Shown here: positions 9,946-21,357 of the stretch, one piece after another
How the letters are laid out: each line of letters begins with the position of its first letter
Position numbering within the stretch: the first letter of the stretch is position 1
Assembly (NCBI RefSeq): GCF_947507565.1
Contig: NC_089181.1
Coordinates: 1,234,536-1,298,535 of the forward strand
DNA length: 64,000 nucleotides
Origin: Oscarella lobularis
Taxonomy: Eukaryota > Porifera > Homoscleromorpha > Homosclerophorida > Oscarellidae
Direction: 5' to 3'
The notes under the pieces: generated by a model
Databases searched by the model: none
The model's input: the letters and a program-made list of their open reading frames with translations, nothing else
Told to the model about the DNA's origin: nothing
Made by a program: the position numbers and the translations under genes

Positions 9946-11100
9946 TTGGGCGACATGTCAGGAGACCCGTCCTTCATCGACCTGTCATCAATCTCGATAG
10001 GCGACTTGTCTTGCGAATCTTTCAACGCCAACTTCGGGCGAATTAAGTCTTTCCCAACGTTCAAAATAGTCGGAGACAATCTGGATCGCACTGTTAATAC
10101 GCGTTTCATGCGATTTGCTCACCAGGCACAGTCTTGTCACTACTTCCACTACCACGCGGCGGGTGACTGAATTCTGTGCCGGAGCCCATAGGCAGAGCGA
10201 AGGGACGCTTCGGTCTCGGTACGCGCACAGGGTATAAAGGTCGCTAACGTCACATTGTTGCCAACAAGTACGGCCCGCGCTAGGCTTGGGCGGGCACGAC
10301 TTGGAGTTGGCTGCTCATGTGTGGCCTGGTTGCCAGCACTTGTGTCATCCGATTGCACGATTACTAATGCAGAGAATGACCTGGCGCGGGCGACTTCAAC
10401 TTAGACATTGCATCAACTCATACAAACAGTGCATGGTCGGCCGTTCTGCAATTCCACAAGCTTCGGTTCTTCAATAGATTCTAGAAGAGAACGGGATACG
10501 AAACTCACCCGGTCACGTGACATTACCGCAGTCTAGGCGTGTAGCCCTTGGCATGGACCACTTGAAAGGAGCACTGAGGCGATTGCTTGATGAGAATCTC
10601 GGCTCGTCGGAATCGGAACGTTACCGGAGGATGACTAACATTGCACAGGACGTTCTTCGTTGCGCCGAGACTGCGCAAAAGTTAGACGACATCCTTTCCA
10701 ATCTCTGTGAGGGAATTGAAGATTACGTTCTGACAGGCCTTAGTAAGAGGTCGCTCTCTTCAGAACGTGAAGCCGCTCTAATCCCGTTTGAGGAGCTAAC
10801 AATGAGGGTTTTCTTTTTTTGTGGGAAAGCATCTATAGTCGCGCGAACGTGACAATTTCAGATCCATTTCTTTCCCAGACGGCAAACCAAGCATTGTTTG
10901 TCATCTTATTCAATAAAGCTCTCATTCCTGATACCTCCCAAGGCCAGAGCGAGGCCTTATGTCCTGTAGAACAGGAATTATCAATGGACGAAGAGAACAC
11001 ACTGCGGTACATCAGCGGTTACGCACTTTTCAAGCTCATTACGAAATTTCGATCAGCATCTTCTGAAAGGAATGCAACTTCCGCAGGGCAAACGCTGATA
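9946..11100 (+). pseudogene. Fragments of a transposon-associated (DUF6589-like) family
   Basis: Three separate frames look like pieces of one protein. 9946-10170 carries TFKIVGDNLDRTVNTRFMRF and SCHYFHYHAAGD, similar to the 'IVGDNVDK...LHYFHSYAV' segment of large uncharacterised proteins common in cnidarian and sponge genomes. 10517-10852 is a helical stretch with LCEGIEDYVLTGLSK. 10946-11100 carries ENTLRYISGYALFKLI, another segment typical of transposon-derived proteins. The frames are interrupted and their spacing is irregular. Assignment to DUF6589 is from memory and tentative, and the second and third pieces may belong to a different family. Confidence 0.35.
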
Positions 11101-11341
11101 AGTAACCACCATTTTTACGTGCGTACAGAACTTCGCCATCAATGAAACCTTTTCTTGGTAACGAGATTTCATATCGTCGGGGAGACTACTAGCCACACTA
11201 AAATTTACCCTGCGGAAATACGGGTTTGCTCTACAATAATACGGGTTTGGGCATAAATACATCATTTCGTGACGTAAACGAAACTGCTCTATTGATGCAA
11301 GTTCCTTTAAATAAAGGAAATTTTCGTGGTCCAATTCCTAA

Positions 11342-14300
11342 TGGGGCCTCATTTTTATTCAAAACATTAATCGCATATTTTGTGGCGTTCTAGCCAACTC
11401 CAAAATTTTTGATTTCGAGTCAGGCATTCGGCTGTGGAATTTAACTGTAGCAGTTCGTGATGCAGGAGGACGTTTCGGGACGGCTGAAATATTGGTTCGC
11501 TTATTGGATGTAAACGAACACTCTCCCTCGTTTCTGAGGACGACCTACGAATATTCCATAGAAGAAAATCAATCAAATTTGTCAATACCCGTTGGAAGAA
11601 TAGAAGCAAACGATTTGAATGGCGGGTTTATGTTCGGTAAAGTTACAGACTACTACGTGGTGCCCCTCACTGACGTCCTCCCACCTTTCACGCTTTCCAC
11701 CGACGGCAGTATTTTTGCAACAAAACTACTCGACTTTGAAAGCGATTCAAAATTCTACGAATTTGACATGGAGGCTGTTGACGGCGGCGGGCTCGTTTCG
11801 CCGCATACGGCTACCGTCAGAATCACCATTGTCAACGTCAACGATAACCGGTCTTACTTTCCTCGTCACAATTATTCCGTCTACGTTGTTGAAAACCGAT
11901 TGCCGATGCTTCCGTTGTTGAGTGTACGCGCTATGGACGCAGACGGTGAGAAACTGTCGTATAATCTATTGAATTATTCGAATTTGTTCGAGGTCACATC
12001 AAAGGGGGACATTTACCTAATTGAACCTTTAGACTACGAAACGAAGTCAATATATGAGATAATTATTAACGTCAGTGATGGAAAGTTCAACGCTCCGGCT
12101 CTGTTAACGATTTTCGTTCAAAACGCGAACGAATTTTCTCCGGAACCCTACGTCGTTTCTTTGAAGGAGAACTCTATAGCGTCTCCGGATTGGCTTTGTC
12201 TAAATGTCAGCAGCGAAGGCGAGGTGGCCGCCGCATATGACATTGTTGAAAAAGGAGACGTTCCTTTTGAAATTGTCGACGAAAACAAAATAGTCAACCG
12301 TCGTCCTTTCGACTACGAAGCAGATCCGAAAATGTTTGTCTTCATCGTCATTGCTCGCGATTTGTGAGGAAGCAACGGAACCGTTCTCATAATCGTAAAT
12401 TTGGAAGACGAAAACGATAACGATCCGAATTTCACGGCATCCTTTTACTCGGGAAGTCTGTACGAGAACGTCGAGCCGGGATTCGTCGTCGTCGTCGTCG
12501 CGACTGCGAACGATGCCGACTTGTCAGAAAATTACAGCCGTATTTCTTACCGCCTCGTCCACGATTCGGTCCCGTTTACGATTAATCGCTTCACTGGCAA
12601 AATTCTTAGCTCCGAGACGTTTGACTATGAAAGCGGCGATACGCTGTGGTCGTTTGCGGTCGAAGCTGTCGACGGTGGAGGACGGGTGGCGACAGCGAGG
12701 GTCGCTATCTCGATTAAAGAGGTCAATGAATTCGCGCCAGTGTTTACGACGCCTACGCTGTCTAGCGAAATTTTTGAAGACGTGCCTATCGGGACGACAA
12801 TTCTAAACGCGACGGCAACCGATGCCGATGCTGGACCTTTGGTCATGCGATACGAAATCGTAAATGTTTCCAGCGATAAGGAAACGAATTCGTTTTTGGT
12901 GACGGAAAGAGGCGACGTTGTGGTTGCCAAGTCGCTCGACTACGAGCGTACACCTGATCCAATCTCATTCGAAATTATTGCCATTGATCAAGGCGGTCGA
13001 GTGGGAAAACCGGCTAGCGTCGTAGTCAAGGTACTGAACGTCAACGACAATGCTCCGAAATTTTCCTTATCTACAATTCAACTTGAAATTGCCGAAAACG
13101 CGTCTCCGGATTCGCTTAATCCGGTTCTGTCACCGACGCGGATGGCGACAGCGTGCACTATCACGTGGAGGGCAATGCGGGTAGTCCTTTTGGGGTTACC
13201 GAGTCAGGCGCAGTTCTTCTGCTTCGTTTTTTGGACTACGAAAAGGAGACGAACTTTCTGTTGTCTATCTCCGCTTTTGACGGCGTTTTCTCGAGTCCGG
13301 TGAATGCCAGCGTCAGTATTGCGGTCAGAGGAGTGAATGACAATAGCTCGCGATTCTTAACTACCTCGTACAACGTTTCAATCGCGGAAACGGAACCGGC
13401 CGGAGCTCTAAACGTTCTACTATTCATTGCCGATTACGGTCGACCCGAAAAGAGCGATGTGTTTAATCACAGCGCTATTTCTCGCGTAGAAGTCATCGAA
13501 TTTGAATCTCTGTTCAAAGTAGCATACAGCGAGAATTCTCGAAAGGCTATCTTGACAAACAGAAGAGCTTTCAATTACGAGTCAGACGAACATTTCTACT
13601 CCGTAAAAGTTTACGCGTATGACGAAGGCGGACTCGAGTCAATCGTTCCTGTCACCGTCAACGTTCTTGTATTAGGCAAGAATGAATTTCGCCCCGAATT
13701 TCATCAATTACTGTACGAAACAGCGATCAAAGAAAATTCTTTTCCCACACCGGCAACCGGCTTTCCGACGCAGCCTTACTTCGAGTTCGCGCCGTAGACG
13801 CAGACAGAGACGACAAAATCATCTACAAGCTATTAATCGAACACGAAAAAATTGAATTGGACCGAGATGGCTTTCTATACTGAAGAAGACTCTGGACTAT
13901 GAGACAGAATCAGTCATACGACTTGAGAGGTCATAGCCAGCGACGGAGGAAAAGATTCTCGACCGGCGAACGTGACCATATTTGTGGAGAACATCGACGA
14001 CGAACCGCCACGACTTCTCGGACGTCGTCGCTATGCAGCGACTGTGGTGGAAAACACGCTTCCGTCTTTGCCTGTGCTGACGTTCAACGTTATCAATGCG
14101 GATGGCGGCGACGACGATGTCCTCACGTTTACCATATCGCAAGGCCGGGTGCCCTTTACAATCAACTCGAAGGGAGAATTTTTCTTGACTCGAAAAGTCG
14201 ACTACGAGGTTAGTCAGAGTTTTTGTTTCCGCGTTCGCGTTTCGAATGGGAGACGTCACTTTCGACGATTGGCTACGGTCGTCGTTGACGTAGTTGGCGT

Positions 14301-16361
14301 CAACGATAATCTTCCCGTTTTCAATCCAACGTCCTATTTCGCCTCCGTGGAGGAGAATTTGCCTGGTGAAACGACTGTCGTCTCGCTGACGGCAACCGAC
14401 GCCGACGTCGACAGTCGAGCGCAAAAATTCGAAATTACTTACGCCATCACCACGAACGATGAAACCTCGCCGTTGCCGTTTCGTATCGAAACGAGAACGG
14501 GCGTTTTGGTTACCACACGACCCTTGCATTTCGAGGGAGACCCGACGGAATACGAGATGCTTGTCCACGCCTACGATGGCAACGGAAACAGGTCGGCTAC
14601 GCCGGCGCGAGTTCGTGTACGCGCGATCGACGTCAACGATCATGCACCGATTTTTTCCTATGAAATTTATGAAATGATGATGAAGGAGAACACGATGGAC
14701 ATGAGTCTCGTCGTCTCGGCAAACGACGCCGACGGAAGCGAACGATTTTCGACTGTTCGATACGAAATGGAAGCGGGCGACGGCCCTTTTCTCCTGAACA
14801 AGACGTCGGGCAAAATCTATATGGAACGTAGCCTCGATTACGAAACATCGCCGGCCGTTTTTCGATTGAAAGTCGTCGCTATTGGCGGCGGAGGCAATTT
14901 GGCTACGGCAAACGTGACGATCGGCGTGGAAGACACGGACGACGTGAAACCCGTTCTCACTCAGCGGATTTTTAATTTGACCGTTTCGGAGAACACCCCT
15001 ATCGGAGCGATCGTTCACCAATTCGTCGCCGTCGACGGAGACGCTTCGGCGTCGTTTTCGACCGTTCGTTACTTTTTGCAATCAGACGAAAAGCCGTCGG
15101 CGTTCGCCGTCAACGAAACGACGGGCGAACTGATCGTCGCGAGGGAGTTGGACTACGAAGAGGGTCCAAGAGAACGAAGATTTGTCACCGAGGCCAAAGA
15201 TTCGGCGAATTTGACGAGCAGTGCTCATCTTTATGTATACGTGACCGACGTGAGCGATGTTGCTCCGTGTCCTCTGCTTCGTCGGTATCGCGTGAAAGTT
15301 CCGGAAATACCCTGCTGACGGCTTCTCTGTTGAAAATAGAAATCGTCGAAACAGACGCGACTTTGCCGTCAAACGTATCGTTTATTTTGCACGATGACGA
15401 AAGCGTGTTCGAGAACGTCGGCGAATTATTTCTGACGAAATCTCTCGATTTTGAGTCGGTGCAGAGTTACCGATTTAATGTTACCGTTTCTGATGAGGAT
15501 TTAACGTGCGACGAGCCGTCGTCCTTTTTTATTGACGTTGAAAACGTCAACCATAATCGACCGAAATTTTACGACAGTCTACCGGTCATAAACGTATCTG
15601 AGAACGCCGATTTTAACGTCGTCATTGGTACGGTCGAAGCTTACGACGAAGACGAGTGGAGATTCGGCGAAATAGCGGAATACCGGGTCAGTCCTAGCGA
15701 CGTTCCTTTTCACATATCAGATTCGGGTGAAATCAAAGCGATTCGCTCCTTTGATGCGGAATCTGACGACTCCGTTTATCGTTTCGCCGCGCGAGCGTGC
15801 GACGGAGGCGGATTATTATGTGCCGACACCGGCATCACTGTTCGCATTATTGACGTTAACGATTTCGTTGCGGAGTTTTCTTCTACTACATACAAAGCAA
15901 AAATCGGTCGATTGACGGAGAGCGGAAGCGGTGTTATAAACGTCACCGCCTTTGATAAGGACAGAGATGAACCTTTCAATGCAGTCACGTACCGAATTGG
16001 AAATTCTGCGAACGTCAGCGTTCCTTTTGCCGTCGACAACCGTGGCCACGTTATCACGACGGCTAAAATGCCAAATGAAGCGATCGTATTCGCGTTCAAT
16101 CTAGTCGCGACTCACGGCGGAGGCGCCGAAAGCGAGCCAGTAGAAATCAGGATTTCGATCGTACGACAGCGCGATCTTCCACCGAGATTTTCGTCTCCTT
16201 TGGAGCTCTCTGTTCGCGAAGACGCTCAGCCTGGATTTCAGCTTTACTGGTTCCGAATCGCCGCACCGATAGCCGCTTTCCCCGCTATCGTTCGCAGTGA
16301 CGACGTACCGTCGGCGTTTCATTTGACCCCCGAAGGTCGACTGAGTTTGATCGCACAATAA
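11342..16361 (+). pseudogene. Large cadherin-repeat ectodomain, disrupted
   Basis: About 5 kb of nearly continuous cadherin repeats, counting sixteen inter-repeat calcium-binding linkers (for example LDVNEHSP, VNVNDN, EDENDNDP, IDVNDHAP) and the matching LDYE and DADG/DADV motifs. That makes roughly fifteen full repeats plus partial ends. The frame changes show at least six lesions: TGA at 12365-12367, and frame slips near 13128, 13770, 13875, 13934 and 15305. In each case the cadherin pattern continues in the new frame. No signal peptide, transmembrane segment or cytoplasmic tail is present; the frame ends at TAA 16359-16361 inside a repeat. The left edge may be a splice acceptor (TTCTAG ending at 11392). 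Cadherins are calcium-dependent adhesion receptors; the single long exon recalls FAT/Dachsous-type or protocadherin genes. Confidence 0.88.
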
Positions 16362-16392
16362 ATCACTCGAAGTAGCTCTTATTTAACGCAGT

Positions 16393-16443
16393 GGCTACAG
16401 TTACGCCACCGTAACGGGACTTCTTTTGGCTACAGTTACGCCA
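16393..16443 (+). repeat. Two copies of a 16-bp direct repeat
   Basis: GGCTACAGTTACGCCA occurs at 16393-16408 and again at 16428-16443, a 35-bp period. Function unknown. Confidence 0.85.
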
Positions 16444-16533
16444 GTCTATATATCTATGTAATTCGTGACGTAGGATCATGCGCAGAGAATCATTATTGGG
16501 ACTTAGAGAACACGCTCTACGCTCGACAAGTAG

Positions 16534-18650
16534 TTACTTGAAACATGCTCTACAAAACCATGTTTTACGTTTGGGAGCGTCGTCTAGCCCAAGGCATCGC
16601 AAATGATACCATTCAAGGCATCCGTCGCAGCCCACGGAGATGGATTTTTGCAGAGATTGACGGCATACTCTGCACTCCCACTCACCCCTCTCTTTCAGCA
16701 CTTTGTAAACGTTCATCACAACCTTCCATCCGTCGAAACTGAAGTATTTCTTTACTTGATGAATCGCAACGTCGTCCGCAGTGCACTTCATAGGAACCCT
16801 TTCAGGCCTCGTTTCGACGAATTCTTCCTCAATCAAAACCTTGTCATGCATCGCTTTATGCGCAACGTCTTTCTCCACAAACCACTCCAGAATTGCTAAA
16901 AATGATTGCTAGTAAGTTTAGTAGTTGTTACAGGCGTCGATAACGTCGTACTTTTCTCTTTCTCATGAGGGGACTTTTTATTGAAAGGCAATGGCTGATC
17001 CGACTTTCTGCGTTTGCTTGATGGCAGCCCAATAACCGTCAAACCTGCACCTTTTGGACGACCTCTCTTTAGCATTGGTGGAGGTAATTTCAGACTAAGA
17101 GCTACAGATTTGCGTGTTAGTATTGTTAGCTAAGCTGAAATAGGTATCCAGTCTTACTCCTTCTTTCAGTTCCTTCCTGAATGCTCCCATCCTTTTTCTT
17201 TTGAAGAATCTTTGCATCGAATTCTGTTCCTTCGCTGTCTTCTTTGCTCTTTCCGTCGTCATCGTCCATGTTGTCATCAGAGCATTCCTCATCTGATTCT
17301 GCTCAAATTATGTTGCAAACGTTAGTTCAACTTTTAATGCTGATTAATACTCACTGAGATATATAGGCTTTCTTTCCATAATAAGATTATTAACTGATTT
17401 CAGCTTTTTCAAATACTCGAAGAAGTCTTCAGATCCAAGGTGTGACATGCTTTCCGCAGTCTTCTGAGCAATTTTAAACGCAATTCTGTACTTCTGCTGC
17501 TCTGTGAGTGTCTGCTGATGAGCCGCCGCTGTCGAGCCCTCGTCCAGTACATTGGCTTCAATGCTACCAGCCGACGTTACTAAAGTAGAATCAGCAGTGA
17601 CACCATGAAATGCGTAATGCTTGCTTCTGTAATGACTATTTGTCCAACGGACATCGCATAGATCTTCTGAATACATGCTCAGACTACTACGTCTGCGAGC
17701 AGCGAATATGTGCTTGCATGGTAGCTTCATGGACTCAAAGAACGCACAGGAACAGGAGTCTATAGCGGCCAGAATATGTTCATCATTATGCTGCACAAGA
17801 AAGTGCGTTGAGCTATCAGTGGTGAACTGGACAGATGGTATCTTATTAAACTGCTTTTCCACATGATTGAAGGCAAACGGTGTAAGGTATTTTTCGTACA
17901 GCTTCAAGTCGTCGTTGAGCAAGACGTGAGATGCCGGCACTTTTACAGCCCTGGAAAGAGCGCGGTGCTTGCGCTCTGCTTGTAAAAACGCAATGCACGT
18001 CATGAGATCATGGAAGAAAACCGGCATTGGCGAGTATCGCTTGATCACACTCTTCAATTAATTGCTTCTAATCGATTGTTGGTATTTGTTAGAAAGTTGC
18101 CGTGACTGTTTTTAAGTCCTTCAACCCATTGAGAGCGTATACCATGCCAATTAGCGCAGAAGTAGTCAAATACGGATCTAGGAGCTGTGGAGCGAAGCTG
18201 TTCAAAATTCTTTTCGTATTCCTCTGGTGATCGAGAGTAAGCAAGCTTCTGGAGCAGTTCTAGAGCCAGTTGTCTTTCTCCCATCGTAATTCCTAGTTTG
18301 TCAGTTGAAATTTCACGCCGAAAAGTGCGCAGAGTGTGAAAGAGGCATATTAAAAGCGATTTTCCAGGAAATTTTTCGTAAATAATGTCCCTCCGTTATA
18401 TCCTTGTCTGTCATCACACAGCGTATCTTCTCCCAGTTTTCATTGTGACGCTTGAAAGCATCAAGAGCGAATCCAAGGTTACTTTTGCCTTCACTTTCAA
18501 CCATCCATAGTCCGACAATCTCGCTTTCCCTGTCCCGGCGATGACTGCGACGATTTGCGCTTCTTGACAACGGGTGTCAACATGATACACGAAAGCAAGC
18601 GAAAAAGAGCGAGAAAAGAAAGCCTGGCGACTTGCTGAGAGCAAGAGGCG
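16534..18650 (-). pseudogene. SWIM zinc finger and PHD protein (ZSWIM-like), spliced, 5' part broken
   Basis: Read from high to low coordinates. A MULE-like DDE region carries ESEIVGLWMVESEGKSNLGF, VMTDKDITE and LLICLFHTLRTFRRE, then NTNNRLEA. Next comes a SWIM finger (CSCAFFESMKLPCKH) in exon 17355-18062. Three short GT-AG introns join exons 17158-17298, 16952-17101 and 16534-16894 in one frame. These encode an acidic stretch, a basic RGRPKGAGLTVIGLP element and a C-terminal PHD finger (CRVC, CDGC, WYHLRC, CRAC). Upstream, one-base slips lie near 18382 and 18530, and about seven bases are missing after 18062. Such proteins derive from Mutator-like transposases. The 3' half looks functional and the 5' half does not, unless the slips are errors. 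Confidence 0.75.
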
Positions 18651-18774
18651 AACTGATCGGTCCGGGGCTTTGTTCCCCTGCTACCCCGCACGGGAACCTC
18701 CCCGCAGGCACGTGCAGTGTCCTGACGAGGTCCCGTTAACCACATTTAACCTACTCTTAAATGATGGTTTTGAT

Positions 18775-19064
18775 GTCTAGGATAACGTTTTCGGCGAAGC
18801 GGGCCCTTTAAAAATATCAATGTCAAAGAATGTTGCTTTTTCTTCACTCTGTTCATGTGTGAATTTAATTGTGTAATGGAACGAATTCTTGGATAAAGGT
18901 GTCTAAGTTTTCTGGCGAGTGAGTCCAGAAGATTAGGATGTCGTCTATAAATCGAAAATAGTGTAGTGGTTTCAGAGTTTGAGTGGTGAGAAATCGTTGC
19001 TCTAGGTCTGCCATGAAAAGATTTGCCAGCGAGGGTGCTGTGCGCGTACCCATCGCTGATCCTC
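18775..19064 (-). pseudogene. Penelope-like element reverse transcriptase fragment
   Basis: The minus-strand frame from 19053 reads MGTRTAPSLANLFMADLEQ and then YFRFIDDILIFWTH. These are RT motifs 4 and 5 of Penelope-like elements: 'GTrmAPsyAN.fM..le' and 'RfIDDif..W', with the catalytic Asp pair intact. The frame then slips near 18870 and continues with IKFTHEQSEEKATFFDID. Only about 100 codons survive. It abuts the first death-domain repeat unit at about 19065, so it may mark the junction that truncated that unit. Confidence 0.75.
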
Positions 19065-21357
19065 TTAATTTGATACATGTATGTTCTTTCTTTAGGTCAT
19101 TGGCAAAATGAAAAAAAGATTGCTATACTCGATGCTAATCATCCGGTTACTCTGCTCCAAAAGGCAAGTCTCTTTTGCTTCCTCGCGAAGTCGGATCGTT
19201 TCTCACGGTGCCAACCGACTTTTCTTTCTTTCTTTCACACCCAATCAGGTCGCTCTTTATATGAAGAGCAAGGACATATATTTGCGCATAAGGAAAATGA
19301 CATTTTCCAATGCTCTGCAATAGGAACACGAGCCTTTGTTCATTGCTATAGCGGTACCCCTATTCTATTAAGGCGACCTCTTCTTCCGAAACGCAAGACA
19401 AAATCGACGATTACGCTATGTGGACTATCGTAAGCACAGGTATACTAATGAATTTGCCCCTCTTGAGTTTGACGGACGGTTTTCCTTACGCGAACCCGTG
19501 AGAAGGCCTCCATGCGGGCCACCGTGTCCAGATAGGGATCTGCTGTGACTTTTCCAGTTGTGTATTCGATTCTCCGTGGGAGATATGTAATCCTGGGAAA
19601 TGGGCCAAATTTGATTTTTCGCTGCTAAGAGAAGCGGATGCTAGTAGTAGCCAAGTCAACGCGTCTCCTTCCATCCATGGCAACGCTCGAGTTCCTTTTA
19701 TTCCAGATCAAGTCGAGTACACATTCTGCGAGAGAATGGGCCCGGTGCCCACTCCCGTCACCCCGTGTCCTTGCGCCATGGCCACTTCCGTACGTTCAGG
19801 GCATAAACGAGAAACATTAATGATTTTTTTATTTTTATTTTGTGCTTGCTGTATATATATATCGCTTTGATGAATGACGTCACTGCAAGATACGTTCTCG
19901 AACGCTTTCTTCTGTGGTCTGACACCGACCGCGAGAGAGTTGATAGAAGGAATGAGGCTTTAGACAGCTCAGGTATGCCACCTCTGGCTGTTTTTGAGGC
20001 TGCTTTTAACTTTGGAAGGCTTTTGAAGAGCGTGAGAGGGTGCAAAACATGACCACGAAGACACGCCTAATACTGCGTCTTTTTACGCAATGCGTCGGAA
20101 CAGCGACTGGATTCTGCCGCCTTTTACCACCATTCGCTAGCGCCACGTCTTCGCCATTACGTGCAAAAAAACAACAATGGCAACAGCGCGAAAGTGTGCA
20201 AAGTACAATTAGTGCTTGTTGGCGGCGATTCGGGGCCTTAAACGGTTGTCACGTCCTCGAAACAGATTTATCGCGAGAGTTTATGAAAGAAAAAATATTT
20301 TTGGAAAGGCATCCGAGTACTTACGGCTTCGCCGATCAGAGGAAGTGGACTTCAACACGAGGCAATACGGGACTTAACGGCTTCAATCATCTGCCCAGGA
20401 AAAGTCACGTGATCAGGGGGAGTTTCACATCCCTCTCCTTCTCTATCTCTGACATGACGTAGAATAATGAATATTAATCTGATTCCATCAAGTGATATAA
20501 CGCGATTCTTGTCATTGCATGCTTTTCGCGAGGTTTCCAGCGTTCGCATCGATGCCATACGCTAATTGACACGTTGTTTACGCTTCCAGCGATTGCATTC
20601 GGTCATTGGGACGTCAAAGACACCCAAATGATCTCTCCAGCGCATAACGGTTGTGTTATTTAATTATTTTGTTAGCCAATCGAAGCAAATCACGTGACAA
20701 GAGCCCGCTAATGAAAAGTCCGCTTTGCCGTCTCATTCAGAAAAATAAATTGCAAACGTTTTTCATAGCGAAACTGTAGAATAATGTATTACTTACACAT
20801 TCACTACATGCAGTTACCATTTCAATTTGCACGATGGCGACAGCGAAGAAAATGTCGTAGTTGCAAAAGCACGGGTTTTGTAATACCTGTATACTGAAAC
20901 TTTTTTGGTCATGACATCTTGTTGTTTTATACCTGTTTTAATTAAATAATCAAAAGCGTTTCCTGCTAATAATAAGGTGGCGTCGGACGATTTGCTGAGG
21001 GCGTGTGCCGCTGCTGCGGGATCGAAATTGGAGTCCATCGGTGGTCTCCTCATCGATCCTGATATAATTAAAGAAATTCGCGAATCTACTCGCGAGATGA
21101 AGACTCGTCTGCTGAAAGTGCTAAAGGCATGGAAAAACGCCAGTCGTTCACCACCGACTGTAGGTAGGCTCCTAAAATGGTTTCTTGAGGTCGATATTGC
21201 GGAAAGGGTCCTAAAAGAATACTATATCAAGTTGTTTGGGTAATGAGACAGTGCATGTGTACTTCACTCACACCATCTATGTTTCGGAACAAAACAAGAT
21301 GCAAACTGAAAAGAATTCTATTAATTCAAAAAATCATGAAAAACTGTATTCCCACAA
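19065..21357 (+). repeat. Tandem unit A of the death-domain locus
   Basis: Nearly the same sequence as 23435-25720 (unit B) over about 2.3 kb, and as 26003-26841 (unit C). Shared landmarks: GATACATGTATGTTCTTTC at the left, the conserved block around 19500-19800, and the death-domain exon at 20977-21243. Its leftmost 300 bp, present in B and C, are missing at the junction with the Penelope fragment. It ends exactly where the pogo element begins. Confidence 0.88.
20977..21243 (+). CDS. Death-domain exon (unit A)
   Basis: An 88-codon terminal exon preceded by an AG (20975-20976) and ending in TAA (21241-21243). Residues include DDLLRACAAAAGSKLESIGG, then KTRLLKVLKAWKNA, PPTVGRLLKWFLEVDIAERV. 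This follows the six-helix death-fold pattern: an Asp/Leu-rich first helix, an 'LL..W' helix, and the 'tv..Ll.wl...d.ae' end. Death domains pair with one another to build signalling platforms in apoptosis and innate immunity. The exon is conserved in unit B except that its Trp codon is TAG there. Upstream exons are uncertain; a candidate 30-codon exon lies at about 19890-19974 (YVLERFLLWSD), ending at a GT donor. The protein's other domains are not recognised. Confidence 0.6.
   Translation: MASDDLLRACAAAAGSKLESIGGLLIDPDIIKEIRESTREMKTRLLKVLKAWKNASRSPPTVGRLLKWFLEVDIAERVLKEYYIKLFG

Noticed and set aside
13897-15081. 394-aa minus-strand frame
   Set aside because: It is antisense to conserved cadherin repeats, and its own sequence has no recognisable domain.
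19065-19433. FGF-like (beta-trefoil) reading of the block around 19260-19330 and 26210-26250
   Set aside because: The similarity (YLCMKGDE-like) is confined to a few residues, needs assumed splicing and fails in two of three copies.
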